Source: CAYLQA01 sp964385695 | GTDB lineage: Bacteria > Desulfobacterota > Desulfobulbia > Desulfobulbales > Desulfurivibrionaceae | Direction of reading: 5' to 3' | Length of the DNA stretch: 38,828 bases | Assembly: GCA_964385695.1 (NCBI GenBank) | Contig: CAYLQA010000036.1 | Location: 1-38,828 of the forward strand | Shown: positions 31,970 to 38,828 of the stretch, piece after piece | How the letters are laid out: each line of letters opens with the position of its first letter | Position numbering within the stretch: the first letter of the stretch is position 1 | Made by a program: the position numbers and the translations under genes | The notes under the pieces: generated by a model | Database searches by the model: none | Seen by the model: the letters and a program-made list of their open reading frames with translations, nothing else | What the model was told of the DNA's origin: nothing

Positions 31970-32623
31970 TTAATTCGGGTAATTAGCACTAATTTCAGAT
32001 TCAACCAATTGCTGTAATTGCCTGTAACCAAAGGTTTGAAGGGGTTTGCCATTGGCAAAGAATCCCGGTGTTTTTCGAACATTCAGCGTTTTGGCATCTG
32101 CAATGTCCTGTTCAATGAGTTTTGCAATTGCAGGGTCATTCATATCTTTTTTGATTTGCTCTATGTCGACTCCTGCCATGGGGAGAAATTGCCACATTTT
32201 TTGGGGTTGCGGGTTGTGGTGACTGGCCCAGTATGGTTGCGACTTATACATGATCTCCAAGGTCTCCCAATATTTTCCTTGTTTTTTGGCTGCTTCAAGG
32301 ATTTTGACAAAATAATCGGCACCATCATGAAAGGGAGCATATCGAAGAACAAGCTTAATTTTTCCGGGATTGGCGCTCATCATTTTCTTTACGAAAGGAT
32401 AAAAAGCTGCACATGTTTCACAAGCAGGGTCCATAAACTCAATAAGATAGACTTTCGCATCATCACTGCCAAGCGTCTGAGAATGGTCTCTAATAAAAAG
32501 TGAAGCGTTTTCTTGGGCCATAAAGCCATACTTTTCGGCCTGTTTTCCTTTGTAGAAAGAACTGCCAAACACAAAAGCTGCGACCAATGCAAGACACGCA
32601 AGGCCAAACATTATATTTTTCAT
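31970..32623 (-). CDS. dsbA: DsbA-family thiol:disulfide oxidoreductase (BdbD-like)
   Basis: 217 residues. N-terminal membrane anchor or signal (about 4-22), thioredoxin fold with active site FMDPACETCAAFYP (C68, C71), and a later cis-Pro segment KTPGFFANGKPL. It introduces disulfide bonds into secreted proteins and is reoxidised by DsbB. ATG 32623 is preceded by AGGAGG and overlaps the dsbB stop as ATGA, so the two are translationally coupled. A longer frame from 32737 lies inside dsbB and is rejected. Confidence 0.9.
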   Translation of the reverse strand: MKNIMFGLACLALVAAFVFGSSFYKGKQAEKYGFMAQENASLFIRDHSQTLGSDDAKVYLIEFMDPACETCAAFYPFVKKMMSANPGKIKLVLRYAPFHDGADYFVKILEAAKKQGKYWETLEIMYKSQPYWASHHNPQPQKMWQFLPMAGVDIEQIKKDMNDPAIAKLIEQDIADAKTLNVRKTPGFFANGKPLQTFGYRQLQQLVESEISANYPN

Positions 32624-33057
32624 TGAGATTTCCTCCTCTTCAAGATGATTAAAAGTGCAATTATTGTTGAAAATGAAAGCAAAGAAAGCAATGGTATTGT
32701 CAAAAAACCAAAGAGGGTGATGTATTCCTCTGAACAAGAAACTCCCTGGCTGCAGGGTTGTATGCTCTCAGGGATGATCCCGGCATACAGTAGGTTATGA
32801 TATGCAGCCGTCAGCCAACCTGCTATGGCTAAAGGCAGAGCAAACTTCACCACAGTTTTATCAAAAGGAAAAAGGCCTACTGCTAAAATTATGACTAAAG
32901 GAAACAAGCAGATTCTCTGATACCAGCACAAGACACAGGGGGCAAACTCCATGACATGACTAAAAAAGACACTCCCCATGGTTGACAAACTGGCTATAAA
33001 CCAACAAAGAAAAAGAAGAGTCCAATTATTCTTGGCCACTTGATCTGGCTGAGACAT
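32620..33057 (-). CDS. dsbB: Disulfide bond formation protein DsbB (BdbC-like)
   Basis: 145 residues and four membrane helices. First periplasmic pair C41/C44 in APCVLCWYQR, second pair C102/C108 in PCSQGVSC. It reoxidises DsbA and passes electrons to quinone. ATG 33057 has GGAG ten bases upstream; an earlier ATG at 33096 is open but lacks a ribosome site. Coupled to dsbA by a four-base overlap. Confidence 0.9.
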   Translation of the reverse strand: MSQPDQVAKNNWTLLFLCWFIASLSTMGSVFFSHVMEFAPCVLCWYQRICLFPLVIILAVGLFPFDKTVVKFALPLAIAGWLTAAYHNLLYAGIIPESIQPCSQGVSCSEEYITLFGFLTIPLLSLLSFSTIIALLIILKRRKSQ

Positions 33058-33188
33058 ATCAAATATTCTCCAAAATTGAGTGATAAAATTAAGCATGGGT
33101 CAATTCATGCCGAGGCATAACGTTTTGCCTCTCGCGAAGAGCCTGTTTAAGTTGGCTTAACGGAACAAGGGGGCTGACAAGATGATGA

Positions 33189-33638
33189 TCAAATTCGTAG
33201 TACTATAGTACTGAGTGAGAGAAGCGGGAGGGCAAAAGGATATATTTGAAAGTGGGGGACAGTAGCCTCCCGGTGAGTTGACAAAGTAAACTGTGGCAAA
33301 CAGGAGGAAGACAAGACAAGGGGGCATCCTTTTAAAACCAGTTTCTTTAAATTATGCGGGGGTATTGATGAGCCATAAGAGCTGACGGCGATATCAACAC
33401 ACGATTGTTCATGATTTTCCTTAGAAACAGAGAGAATATCATGATGAGGTTCATTTGTAGGTTGAGCCGCGCTACCGGCGTGACAAGCAACTGAATAGTA
33501 CTCCTCTTGTTCAAAGATATGCGTTTCATCTTGGTCGATGCAAAACATCGAGTCTGCCGCACCGGCTGATGATGACAAGACAAAGACGGTCAACAGAACG
33601 ATTGTTATAATTTTCTTTCGAGGATCTAGAAATATCAT
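33189..33638 (-). CDS. Hypothetical secreted protein upstream of dsbB
   Basis: 149 residues, not recognised. Sec signal peptide (basic start, ITIVLLTVFVLSSSAGA, cleavage near residue 27). The mature part has five cysteines (MFC, VAC, SC, GC, SSC) and several His residues, and ends in a hydrophobic segment PFALPLLSLSTIVLRI. It precedes dsbB-dsbA-tlpA on the same strand with a gap of about 130 bases, so it may be a client or accessory of the thiol-oxidation operon. The ribosome site is weak, so the start is uncertain. Confidence 0.55.
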   Translation of the reverse strand: MIFLDPRKKIITIVLLTVFVLSSSAGAADSMFCIDQDETHIFEQEEYYSVACHAGSAAQPTNEPHHDILSVSKENHEQSCVDIAVSSYGSSIPPHNLKKLVLKGCPLVLSSSCLPQFTLSTHREATVPHFQIYPFALPLLSLSTIVLRI

Positions 33639-33857
33639 TCTAATAACCGAAACTTATAAAAAGAGTGCTCCATAAAAATTACCAGTCATTGAGAATATGA
33701 CATACCACAGCACTTTTTGTTCGCGCAAATTTTAGTTTCATCACGGAAAAGAATGTGACAACAGAAAACACGGTGATTTTTTTTTAAAGTTTAAGCGCCA
33801 ACCAAAGCCATTCAATTTATAGCAAACCAAGACGTTTTCATTTGACAGTAGCCACAT

Positions 33858-33893
33858 AAAAAAAGGCCGGAAGGAAAACCCTTCCGGCCTTTA
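33858..33893 (-). terminator. Terminator after merR2
   Basis: GGCCGGAAGG (33865-33874) and CCTTCCGGCC (33880-33889), a perfect ten-pair stem, with seven T's next on the minus strand. Ends the nrfD2-merR2 operon. Confidence 0.92.
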
Positions 33894-33919
33894 AAATTAC
33901 TGGTTCACAACCAGCCTCA

Positions 33920-34369
33920 TCAACTGCGCCCGGCCTGTTTTTTCTTGCGGCCTGAAGCAGACTTTTTCTTTGCAGCTTCGGCCGCTTTGGCCTTTTTTTC
34001 GGCGACCTTGTCGCCAGCTACGCGCAATGAGCGCGGGGCAGCCCTGTCAACACGGGCTTCACAAATCTCATGTACCTCGGCAGGACACTCTGCAATCTCC
34101 CAGCAGGGAGCAAGGTTCAAGAGCCTTTTCAGCCCGGGGATACTGATCCCCTGATCGTGGATCATGGAGCGCAGGCAGGATATCCACTTGATATCGTTGA
34201 GCGAATACAGCCTGCGCTTTCCCTTGTGATGCGGGTTAATGAGACCCTCTGCCTCGTAAATTCGAAGCGTACGCGGATGTACATCCAGCAGCTTTGCCGC
34301 AACCCCGATGGGGTAGATAGGCAGATCAGGCCTAAGTGGCTGGATGGCCGAATTCTTTTTGGCCACCAT
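33920..34369 (-). CDS. MerR-family regulator with C-x5-C-x7-C motif (merR2)
   Basis: 149 residues. MerR helix-turn-helix IGVAAKLLDVHPRTLRIYEAEGLINP...RLYSLNDIKWISCL, nearly parallel to merR1 throughout. Then APCWEIAECPAEVHEIC with C89, C95 and C103, the same spacing as merR1. A long Lys/Ala-rich tail (about 115-149) is unique to this copy and may add non-specific DNA contact. ATG 34369 has GAGGAG seven bases upstream; the two earlier starts (34375, 34387) are too close or lie before that site. It directly follows nrfD2 (24-base gap). Confidence 0.87.
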   Translation of the reverse strand: MVAKKNSAIQPLRPDLPIYPIGVAAKLLDVHPRTLRIYEAEGLINPHHKGKRRLYSLNDIKWISCLRSMIHDQGISIPGLKRLLNLAPCWEIAECPAEVHEICEARVDRAAPRSLRVAGDKVAEKKAKAAEAAKKKSASGRKKKQAGRS

Positions 34370-34392
34370 AAGCATTCTCCTCGTCACCTAAA

Positions 34393-35583
34393 TTAGTGAT
34401 CCTCGGACAGATGGCCGCGGAACAGACGCTCGCCCATCAGGAAACCAGCCACACAAAGTCCAATGGCACCAACAGTGATGGCGACCTCATGCATGCTCGG
34501 GGTGTAAGAGAACAACGCGGGCAGTTCGTTAATGCCCATACCATCGTAGTGCGGCACAATCTGACCGACAACGACCAAATCATAGCGCATGAAGAAGATA
34601 CCGATTACGGCAGACACAGAGGCCCAGAAGAGAATCGGCAGATTCTTGAAGCGGGCTGCAACGATCAGGGTGAAAGGAATCACCATGCCGAGCATAACCT
34701 CGCCAACCCAGAAGTTCACCGAAAAGGGTCCGCTGATCAGGGCCATCATGGCCTCGTATTTTCCATGCGGATGGCCACTTATACCGGAGATCATCTTCCA
34801 GGTGGTGAAAAACATGATAACTACGGTCAGGGTAGCACCCAGTTTAGCAACGGCTGTAAGAGATTTCTCCATCTCCTCGCTCATCTTCCAGCCGTTGGAA
34901 CGGTAAGCGATCCAGTGAAACAAGATAACAGCGGCACAACCGGACATCATGGCTGAGGTGATGAAGTAAATGGGCATGTAGGGACCATGCCAGAACTCAC
35001 GACCACTGAGAAGTCCGAAAACAGCGCCGAGGTTACTGTGCGCGGCAATACCGGCGACAACACCAGCCAGACCAAACATACCGGCTACCTTATGGTTCTC
35101 CATCTGCAAAAGAGCGAACTCAATAACCATAAAGAAGAGATAAGCACCGTACAGGGTACCCATCCACCAGATATTTGAGGTTGGGTTGGGGGTCAGCATA
35201 TTGCCAAGGGGCATACGCCAGGGGTTTGCAATCTCAAAAGCGATTACCACAAAACCGGCAACGATGGTCATAATGGCCAGGAAAACGCTGCGCTTGGCAA
35301 TGGGCTTGAAGGCCTCCACACCAAAAACATGGCCAATGGAGGAAACCAGACAAAGTCCGGTGGAGGTTACAACAAAGAAAACATAGGCTGCGATCAAGAG
35401 CCCCCAGGGTATCTCGCGGGTAACACCGTAGGCTTGATGATGACCGATATACATTGCATGCAGACCGGCTGCGATTCCTAATGCGGCAAGCAAAGCGCCC
35501 ATGGCGATTGCTGCGTTGTATGAACGTGATGTTTCTACCGCGAGTCCATCCTGCGGTATGACACTAGATAATAAATTATTCAT
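34393..35583 (-). CDS. NrfD/PsrC-type membrane subunit (nrfD2)
   Basis: 396 residues and about ten membrane helices. It aligns with nrfD1 by eye from end to end: YIGHHQAYGVTREIPWGLLIAAY against YVGHHHGFANTREMPWG, STGLCLVSSIGHVFG, NPWRMPLGNMLTPNPTSNIWWMGTLYG, SNLGAVFGLLSGREFWHGP, and LMGERLFRG at the end. Probably quinone-interacting, with an Fe-S partner encoded elsewhere, or shared with the Tat ferredoxin here. GGAG ten bases upstream supports ATG 35583. A 36-residue membrane peptide gene lies just upstream and merR2 just downstream. Confidence 0.9.
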   Translation of the reverse strand: MNNLLSSVIPQDGLAVETSRSYNAAIAMGALLAALGIAAGLHAMYIGHHQAYGVTREIPWGLLIAAYVFFVVTSTGLCLVSSIGHVFGVEAFKPIAKRSVFLAIMTIVAGFVVIAFEIANPWRMPLGNMLTPNPTSNIWWMGTLYGAYLFFMVIEFALLQMENHKVAGMFGLAGVVAGIAAHSNLGAVFGLLSGREFWHGPYMPIYFITSAMMSGCAAVILFHWIAYRSNGWKMSEEMEKSLTAVAKLGATLTVVIMFFTTWKMISGISGHPHGKYEAMMALISGPFSVNFWVGEVMLGMVIPFTLIVAARFKNLPILFWASVSAVIGIFFMRYDLVVVGQIVPHYDGMGINELPALFSYTPSMHEVAITVGAIGLCVAGFLMGERLFRGHLSEDH

Positions 35584-35654
35584 GGGATTACACTCCTTCT
35601 ATCTTATTCGATCTTGTTACAAGGCTAACAATTCTTCGCTTCACAGTGAACCCA

Positions 35655-35765
35655 TCACGGAAGCGTTTCCTCATTTGCCTGTATTAGGGGTTTGACCTTA
35701 AGATCAAATAAGGTATGGAGCGTGGCACATCCTATCCACATAACCAAAAACAATAGACCTTCCAT
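35655..35765 (-). CDS. 36-residue membrane peptide upstream of nrfD2
   Basis: Not recognised. MEGLLFLVMWIGCATLHTLF is followed by DLKVKPLIQANEETLP: one hydrophobic helix with a Cys and a His, then a polar tail. GAGGAG lies seven bases before the ATG. The stop is 71 bases before the nrfD2 start on the same strand. The start, ribosome site, topology and place all fit a small accessory subunit of the NrfD2 complex (inference). I find no equivalent upstream of nrfD1. Confidence 0.6.
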   Translation of the reverse strand: MEGLLFLVMWIGCATLHTLFDLKVKPLIQANEETLP

Positions 35766-35966
35766 CTTTATTCTCCTCAATCAAACTACCTGTATTCAGG
35801 CAACTGGTTCATCGACGATCTCCCCGGAATGGCGGTTCCAAAAAGACCAACCTCAAACGATTGACCAAAACTGCTTAAATTCCCTGCTCCCTCCTTATTT
35901 TCCTTTTTTATATTTCGGGTACGTCTTGGCGGAGACAACCCAACCTTTAATTCGTAAATTAACCTT

Positions 35967-35995
35967 AGCCTACAAGTGGAAAAGACCATTGTCAA
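35967..35995 (-). promoter_or_regulatory. Possible promoter of the nrfD2 operon
   Basis: On the minus strand TTGACA (35995-35990), 17-base spacer, TAGGCT. The -35 is consensus but the -10 matches at only three positions. About 200 bases before the 36-residue gene. Confidence 0.35.
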
Positions 35996-36245
35996 GTTTT
36001 TATCTTCTTCAACTTCCCATTAATGGTAAAAAATGGAGTTGTTTTTAGCCGAAATGCAAATTTCTCATTTTCAGGAAATTACAATATCCTGCTATCCTGC
36101 AAGTCAAACTGACCAGCAATTAAACCAAAAATTTCCTTAAAAAACAAATAGATAATGAAAAATTTTTTTCTCAATTATTTCCAGATGATCCGTGATGAAA
36201 CAGGGAAAACTAAAAAATATACAAAGTTTCCAACTTTCTCAAAAT

Positions 36246-36293
36246 GGCGATATTTGCGCCTACGGAAATTGACCAGTGGGCGCAAATATCGCC
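36246..36293. repeat. 15-pair perfect hairpin in intergenic DNA
   Basis: GGCGATATTTGCGCC (36246-36260) and its exact complement (36279-36293) with an 18-base loop. It lacks the AGAT motif and the CTATAG apex, so it is not a fifth copy of the hairpin family. No T-tract follows. Confidence 0.6.
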
Positions 36294-36550
36294 CACCATG
36301 GTAACCCTCACGCAATAATCGTAACGACACGACATTGCCTAAAAATAAAACAAAACGGCACAACTACTTGAAATATAAGGATAAACAGAAAGACATCACA
36401 AGAAAACTCAAAAGGCACCCACACCTGGCACAGCTATTGCTTTATAAACAGGCTAAGGGATCAAGGCAAAATGCCTTTGAGAAAAGACACACGACCTTCT
36501 GTCTTACCGTTAACCGGTTCTTCTCATTCCCCCCCCTCTCTCTTGAGTTA

Positions 36551-36588
36551 CAAAGGATTCACGGTGGCGGCTGTGAATCCTTTGTTAT
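36551..36588 (+). terminator. Terminator-like hairpin before the PBP gene
   Basis: CAAAGGATTCAC / GTGAATCCTTTG, a perfect 12-pair stem with a ten-base loop, followed by a weak T-rich tract. It may end a transcript entering from the left, or sit in the 5' leader of the PBP gene. Confidence 0.5.
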
Positions 36589-36687
36589 TTCTCCCCTCTA
36601 CAGATACTCAACCCCTCTTAAAAAAACTGCGTGACGTTGCCCGAGTAACTCATTACTATCTTTAGTAAATCATCTCTTTATATAGAA

Positions 36688-38775
36688 GTGCGACGCATAG
36701 TGAGCCCACGAAAAACACCAAAAGCAAAACCCCTTTTCCCAGAAAACAGCAAAGGGGCCAGTGCAAAAAGCATCAGGACATGGGGCCACCTCCAGCTGGC
36801 CTGTATCCTCCTCTTTATCTCCTTCTGCCTTACCTTTATAATTGCGGGCAGTCTTTATCTCTTTGTGGCCCTGAATGTTCCGGCCATAAAATCACTTGCC
36901 AGTTACAACCCGCCGCAAACATCGGTAATTTACGATGCACAGGAACGGGTAATAGCTAAGCATTCTCAGCAGAACCGGGTGGTGGTTCCCTTAACGCACA
37001 TGCCTCCGTTGTTGCCCCAGGCCTTTGTGGCAGCAGAAGACGCCCGTTTTTACGAGCACAGTGGTGTCGATGCCTGGTCGGTGATGCGCGCCCTTATGCA
37101 TAATGTTCGTTCCGGCTCACGCGGTCAGGGAGGCAGCACCATCACGCAACAGGTTGCTCGCGCTCTGCTTTTGACTCCGGAAAAGACATACACCCGAAAA
37201 ATAAAGGAAGCAATTCTCGCCTACCGCATCGACAATGCCTTGAGCAAAAAAGAAATTCTTCACATCTATCTCAACCAGATATACCTTGGCAGTGGTGCAT
37301 ATGGAGTTGAGGCGGCGGCTCAGGTCTACTTTGACAAACACATCAACGAACTGAACCTTGCCGAGATATCCCTACTCGCCGGTCTGCCCCAGGCGCCAAG
37401 TAGATACTCCCCTTTCCGTCACTACAAGCTGGCTAAAAAACGACAGGCCTACGTATTAAATCGCATGGCTGAAGAGGGGTATATTTCTCCGACTAAGGCA
37501 CGCAAGGCCTTCCAAAAGGCCTTGTTCTGGGGGCCGACTGTGAGCTACCCTGCCGAGAATAATTATTTCCTGCACTATATCAGGGGATATGTGTCTAAAA
37601 AATACGGCAAGGGCAAACTCAAAAGTGGTGGCCTGCACATTTATACGACCCTGAACCAAACGATACAGAAACAGGCTGTAATGGCAATTAAACGCGGTAC
37701 TGCAAAATGGGCCATCCGCCAGAACAATGTCGCAACAAACAAATCACTGCCCCAGGCCGCCCTCGTTGCCATGGAGGTAAAAACCGGTAAGGTGCGAGCA
37801 CTGGTCGGGGGAACCGATTTTGCAAAGAGCCAATTCAACCGCGCCACCCAGGCACGGCGCCAGCCCGGTTCCGCCTTTAAACCAATTATATATGCCGCAG
37901 CCCTTGCAAAAGGATTGACGCCGGCAAGCTTAATAGAGGATGCCCCGCTGCAGCTGCAGGGCGCCACCCAGGAGGACTTTTGGGAGCCGCAGAACTTCAG
38001 CGGCAAGTTTTACGGCCCCACCACCCTGCGTGACGGCCTGGTGTACTCAAGAAACATCGTTACTATCAAGATCCTGCAACAAACCGGGGTGGGCCAGGCA
38101 ATCAAGCTTGCCAAGGAACTTGGCATAAGTGCGCCTTTATCGAACAACCTCTCTCTGGCCTTGGGCTCTTCAGGCATCTCCCCGCTTGAACTTACCCGGG
38201 CCTATACCGCCTTTGCCAATCTCGGCCGCCTGAACAAACCGATCTTTATCCGCCGCATCACTCTGGCCGACGGAACAATCCTAGAGGATAACCCTCCTGA
38301 GGCGAGCCAGGTTATTGACCCAAAATCCGCCTTTCAGGTTACCCGCCTTTTGGAAGGTGTTGTTGATGAGGGCACCGGCAAGAGTGTTCGCACTATAAAT
38401 ACTGCAGCGGCGGGCAAAACCGGCACAACGGACAATAATATGGATGCCTGGTTTGTCGGTTACACCCCTGAATTGGCTACAGGTGTGTGGCTGGGGCATG
38501 ACAAAAAAACTCCACTGGGTCATGCGGAAACAGGAGGCAGGGCAGCGGCACCCATCTGGCTGGATTTTATGAAGCGGGCTTATAAATATTACCCGTCAGG
38601 TGATTTCGAGATCCCCAAAGGCATAACCATTATTCCCTTGGATAATGCCACCGGCAAACCCGGCTATGAAAAGGGAGAGCGCGTCTCCTGGGAGGCCTTC
38701 CGCGACGACAACCCGCCCATCTGGCCCAGTGAGAAACCTGCCCAAGAACAGCCGGAAGAAATAGCCGAACAATAA
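36688..38775 (+). CDS. Class A penicillin-binding protein (PBP1A family)
   Basis: 695 residues. A cytoplasmic basic tail, then one membrane anchor (about 36-62). The GT51 glycosyltransferase has EDARFYEHSGVD, RGQGGSTITQQ, KKEILHIYLNQIYLG and YGVEAAAQVYF. The transpeptidase has the catalytic Ser in GSAFKP (SxxK), SRN, and KTGTTDNNMDAWFVG. It polymerises and crosslinks peptidoglycan outside the membrane. There is little sequence between the two domains, so the OB-type insertion seen in longer PBP1A proteins seems absent. Start: GTG 36688 or GTG 36700; neither has a good ribosome site. The C-terminus is Glu/Pro-rich. Confidence 0.93.
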   Translation: MRRIVSPRKTPKAKPLFPENSKGASAKSIRTWGHLQLACILLFISFCLTFIIAGSLYLFVALNVPAIKSLASYNPPQTSVIYDAQERVIAKHSQQNRVVVPLTHMPPLLPQAFVAAEDARFYEHSGVDAWSVMRALMHNVRSGSRGQGGSTITQQVARALLLTPEKTYTRKIKEAILAYRIDNALSKKEILHIYLNQIYLGSGAYGVEAAAQVYFDKHINELNLAEISLLAGLPQAPSRYSPFRHYKLAKKRQAYVLNRMAEEGYISPTKARKAFQKALFWGPTVSYPAENNYFLHYIRGYVSKKYGKGKLKSGGLHIYTTLNQTIQKQAVMAIKRGTAKWAIRQNNVATNKSLPQAALVAMEVKTGKVRALVGGTDFAKSQFNRATQARRQPGSAFKPIIYAAALAKGLTPASLIEDAPLQLQGATQEDFWEPQNFSGKFYGPTTLRDGLVYSRNIVTIKILQQTGVGQAIKLAKELGISAPLSNNLSLALGSSGISPLELTRAYTAFANLGRLNKPIFIRRITLADGTILEDNPPEASQVIDPKSAFQVTRLLEGVVDEGTGKSVRTINTAAAGKTGTTDNNMDAWFVGYTPELATGVWLGHDKKTPLGHAETGGRAAAPIWLDFMKRAYKYYPSGDFEIPKGITIIPLDNATGKPGYEKGERVSWEAFRDDNPPIWPSEKPAQEQPEEIAEQ

Positions 38776-38828
38776 AAAAAAAGGTTCTTCGCAGATTAGC
38801 GGGAAAGTTGAGAATAGAAACAGCGGAA

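Larger units (their letters stand above)
35766..36687. other. AT-rich non-coding region between nrfD2 operon and PBP gene
   Basis: About 920 bases. Open frames here have no ribosome sites and no recognisable product. It contains the possible nrfD2 promoter, a long hairpin (36246-36293) and a terminator-like stem (36551-36588). Confidence 0.5.

Noticed and set aside
36246..36293. Fifth copy of the AGAT hairpin family
   Set aside because: Lacks both the AGAT/AGAT internal motif and the CTATAG apex.
36335..36634. 99-codon open frame before the PBP gene
   Set aside because: No ribosome site, low-complexity Lys-rich start, and it runs through a perfect 12-pair terminator-like hairpin.
1..38828. 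CRISPR array, prophage, or tRNA/rRNA genes
   Set aside because: No regularly spaced direct repeats, no phage structural genes, and no cloverleaf or rRNA sequence recognised on reading both strands.

Overview
The window looks like the chromosome of a sulfate- or sulfur-metabolising member of the Desulfobulbales/Deltaproteobacteria (Desulfobacterota). The evidence is a periplasmic tetrahaem cytochrome c3, a c7-type trihaem cytochrome, a Tat-exported four-cluster ferredoxin, two NrfD-type quinone-interacting membrane subunits, System II cytochrome c maturation, a MucR-type regulator and a PAS-rich sigma54 activator. This assignment is inferred from gene content only. No tRNA, rRNA, prophage or CRISPR array was seen.

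Positions 1-9250 carry the 3' part of a hybrid histidine kinase, apparently frameshifted in an A8 run. Facing it is a long minus-strand run: murI, lolA, a B12-type radical SAM protein of the RiPP-maturase kind, cobU, cobD, a YfcE-like phosphodiesterase and a four-S1-domain RNA-binding protein. A MucR-type regulator lies upstream. Positions 9253-11363 hold a three-gene signalling operon (PilZ/HD-GYP-N-like protein, HDOD, GGDEF). Then come fmdB behind a possible short leader RNA, queA, a DUF2065 protein, and the plus-strand set ispG-proS-rel, whose Rel protein has lost key hydrolase residues. rpmB follows.

From 19385 on the theme is extracytoplasmic electron transfer: resB-ccsA (haem attachment), cytochrome c3, an NrfD-MerR-small protein cluster with a near-consensus sigma54 promoter, a c7 cytochrome plus Tat ferredoxin pair, and a divergent sigma54 activator with three tandem PAS repeats. 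A decayed TsdA-like dihaem cytochrome and a Crp/Fnr regulator follow, then a thiol-oxidation operon (secreted protein, dsbB, dsbA, tlpA). A second NrfD-MerR module comes next, with a 36-residue membrane peptide upstream, and finally a class A penicillin-binding protein. The two NrfD-MerR pairs look like paralogous modules. The c7/ferredoxin pair has no catalytic molybdopterin subunit here.

The most unusual item is a family of four interspersed intergenic hairpins (2215-2335, 4042-4124, 13424-13532, 21881-21984). Their stems differ in sequence but stay paired. They share a symmetric AGAT/AGAT internal motif that would form tandem G.A pairs, and an apical module with one unpaired T and an ATAS/STAT helix. 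Many of the non-Watson-Crick pairs are G.T in the plus orientation, which suggests a structured RNA (or single-stranded DNA) read in that direction. I do not recognise it as a named family.
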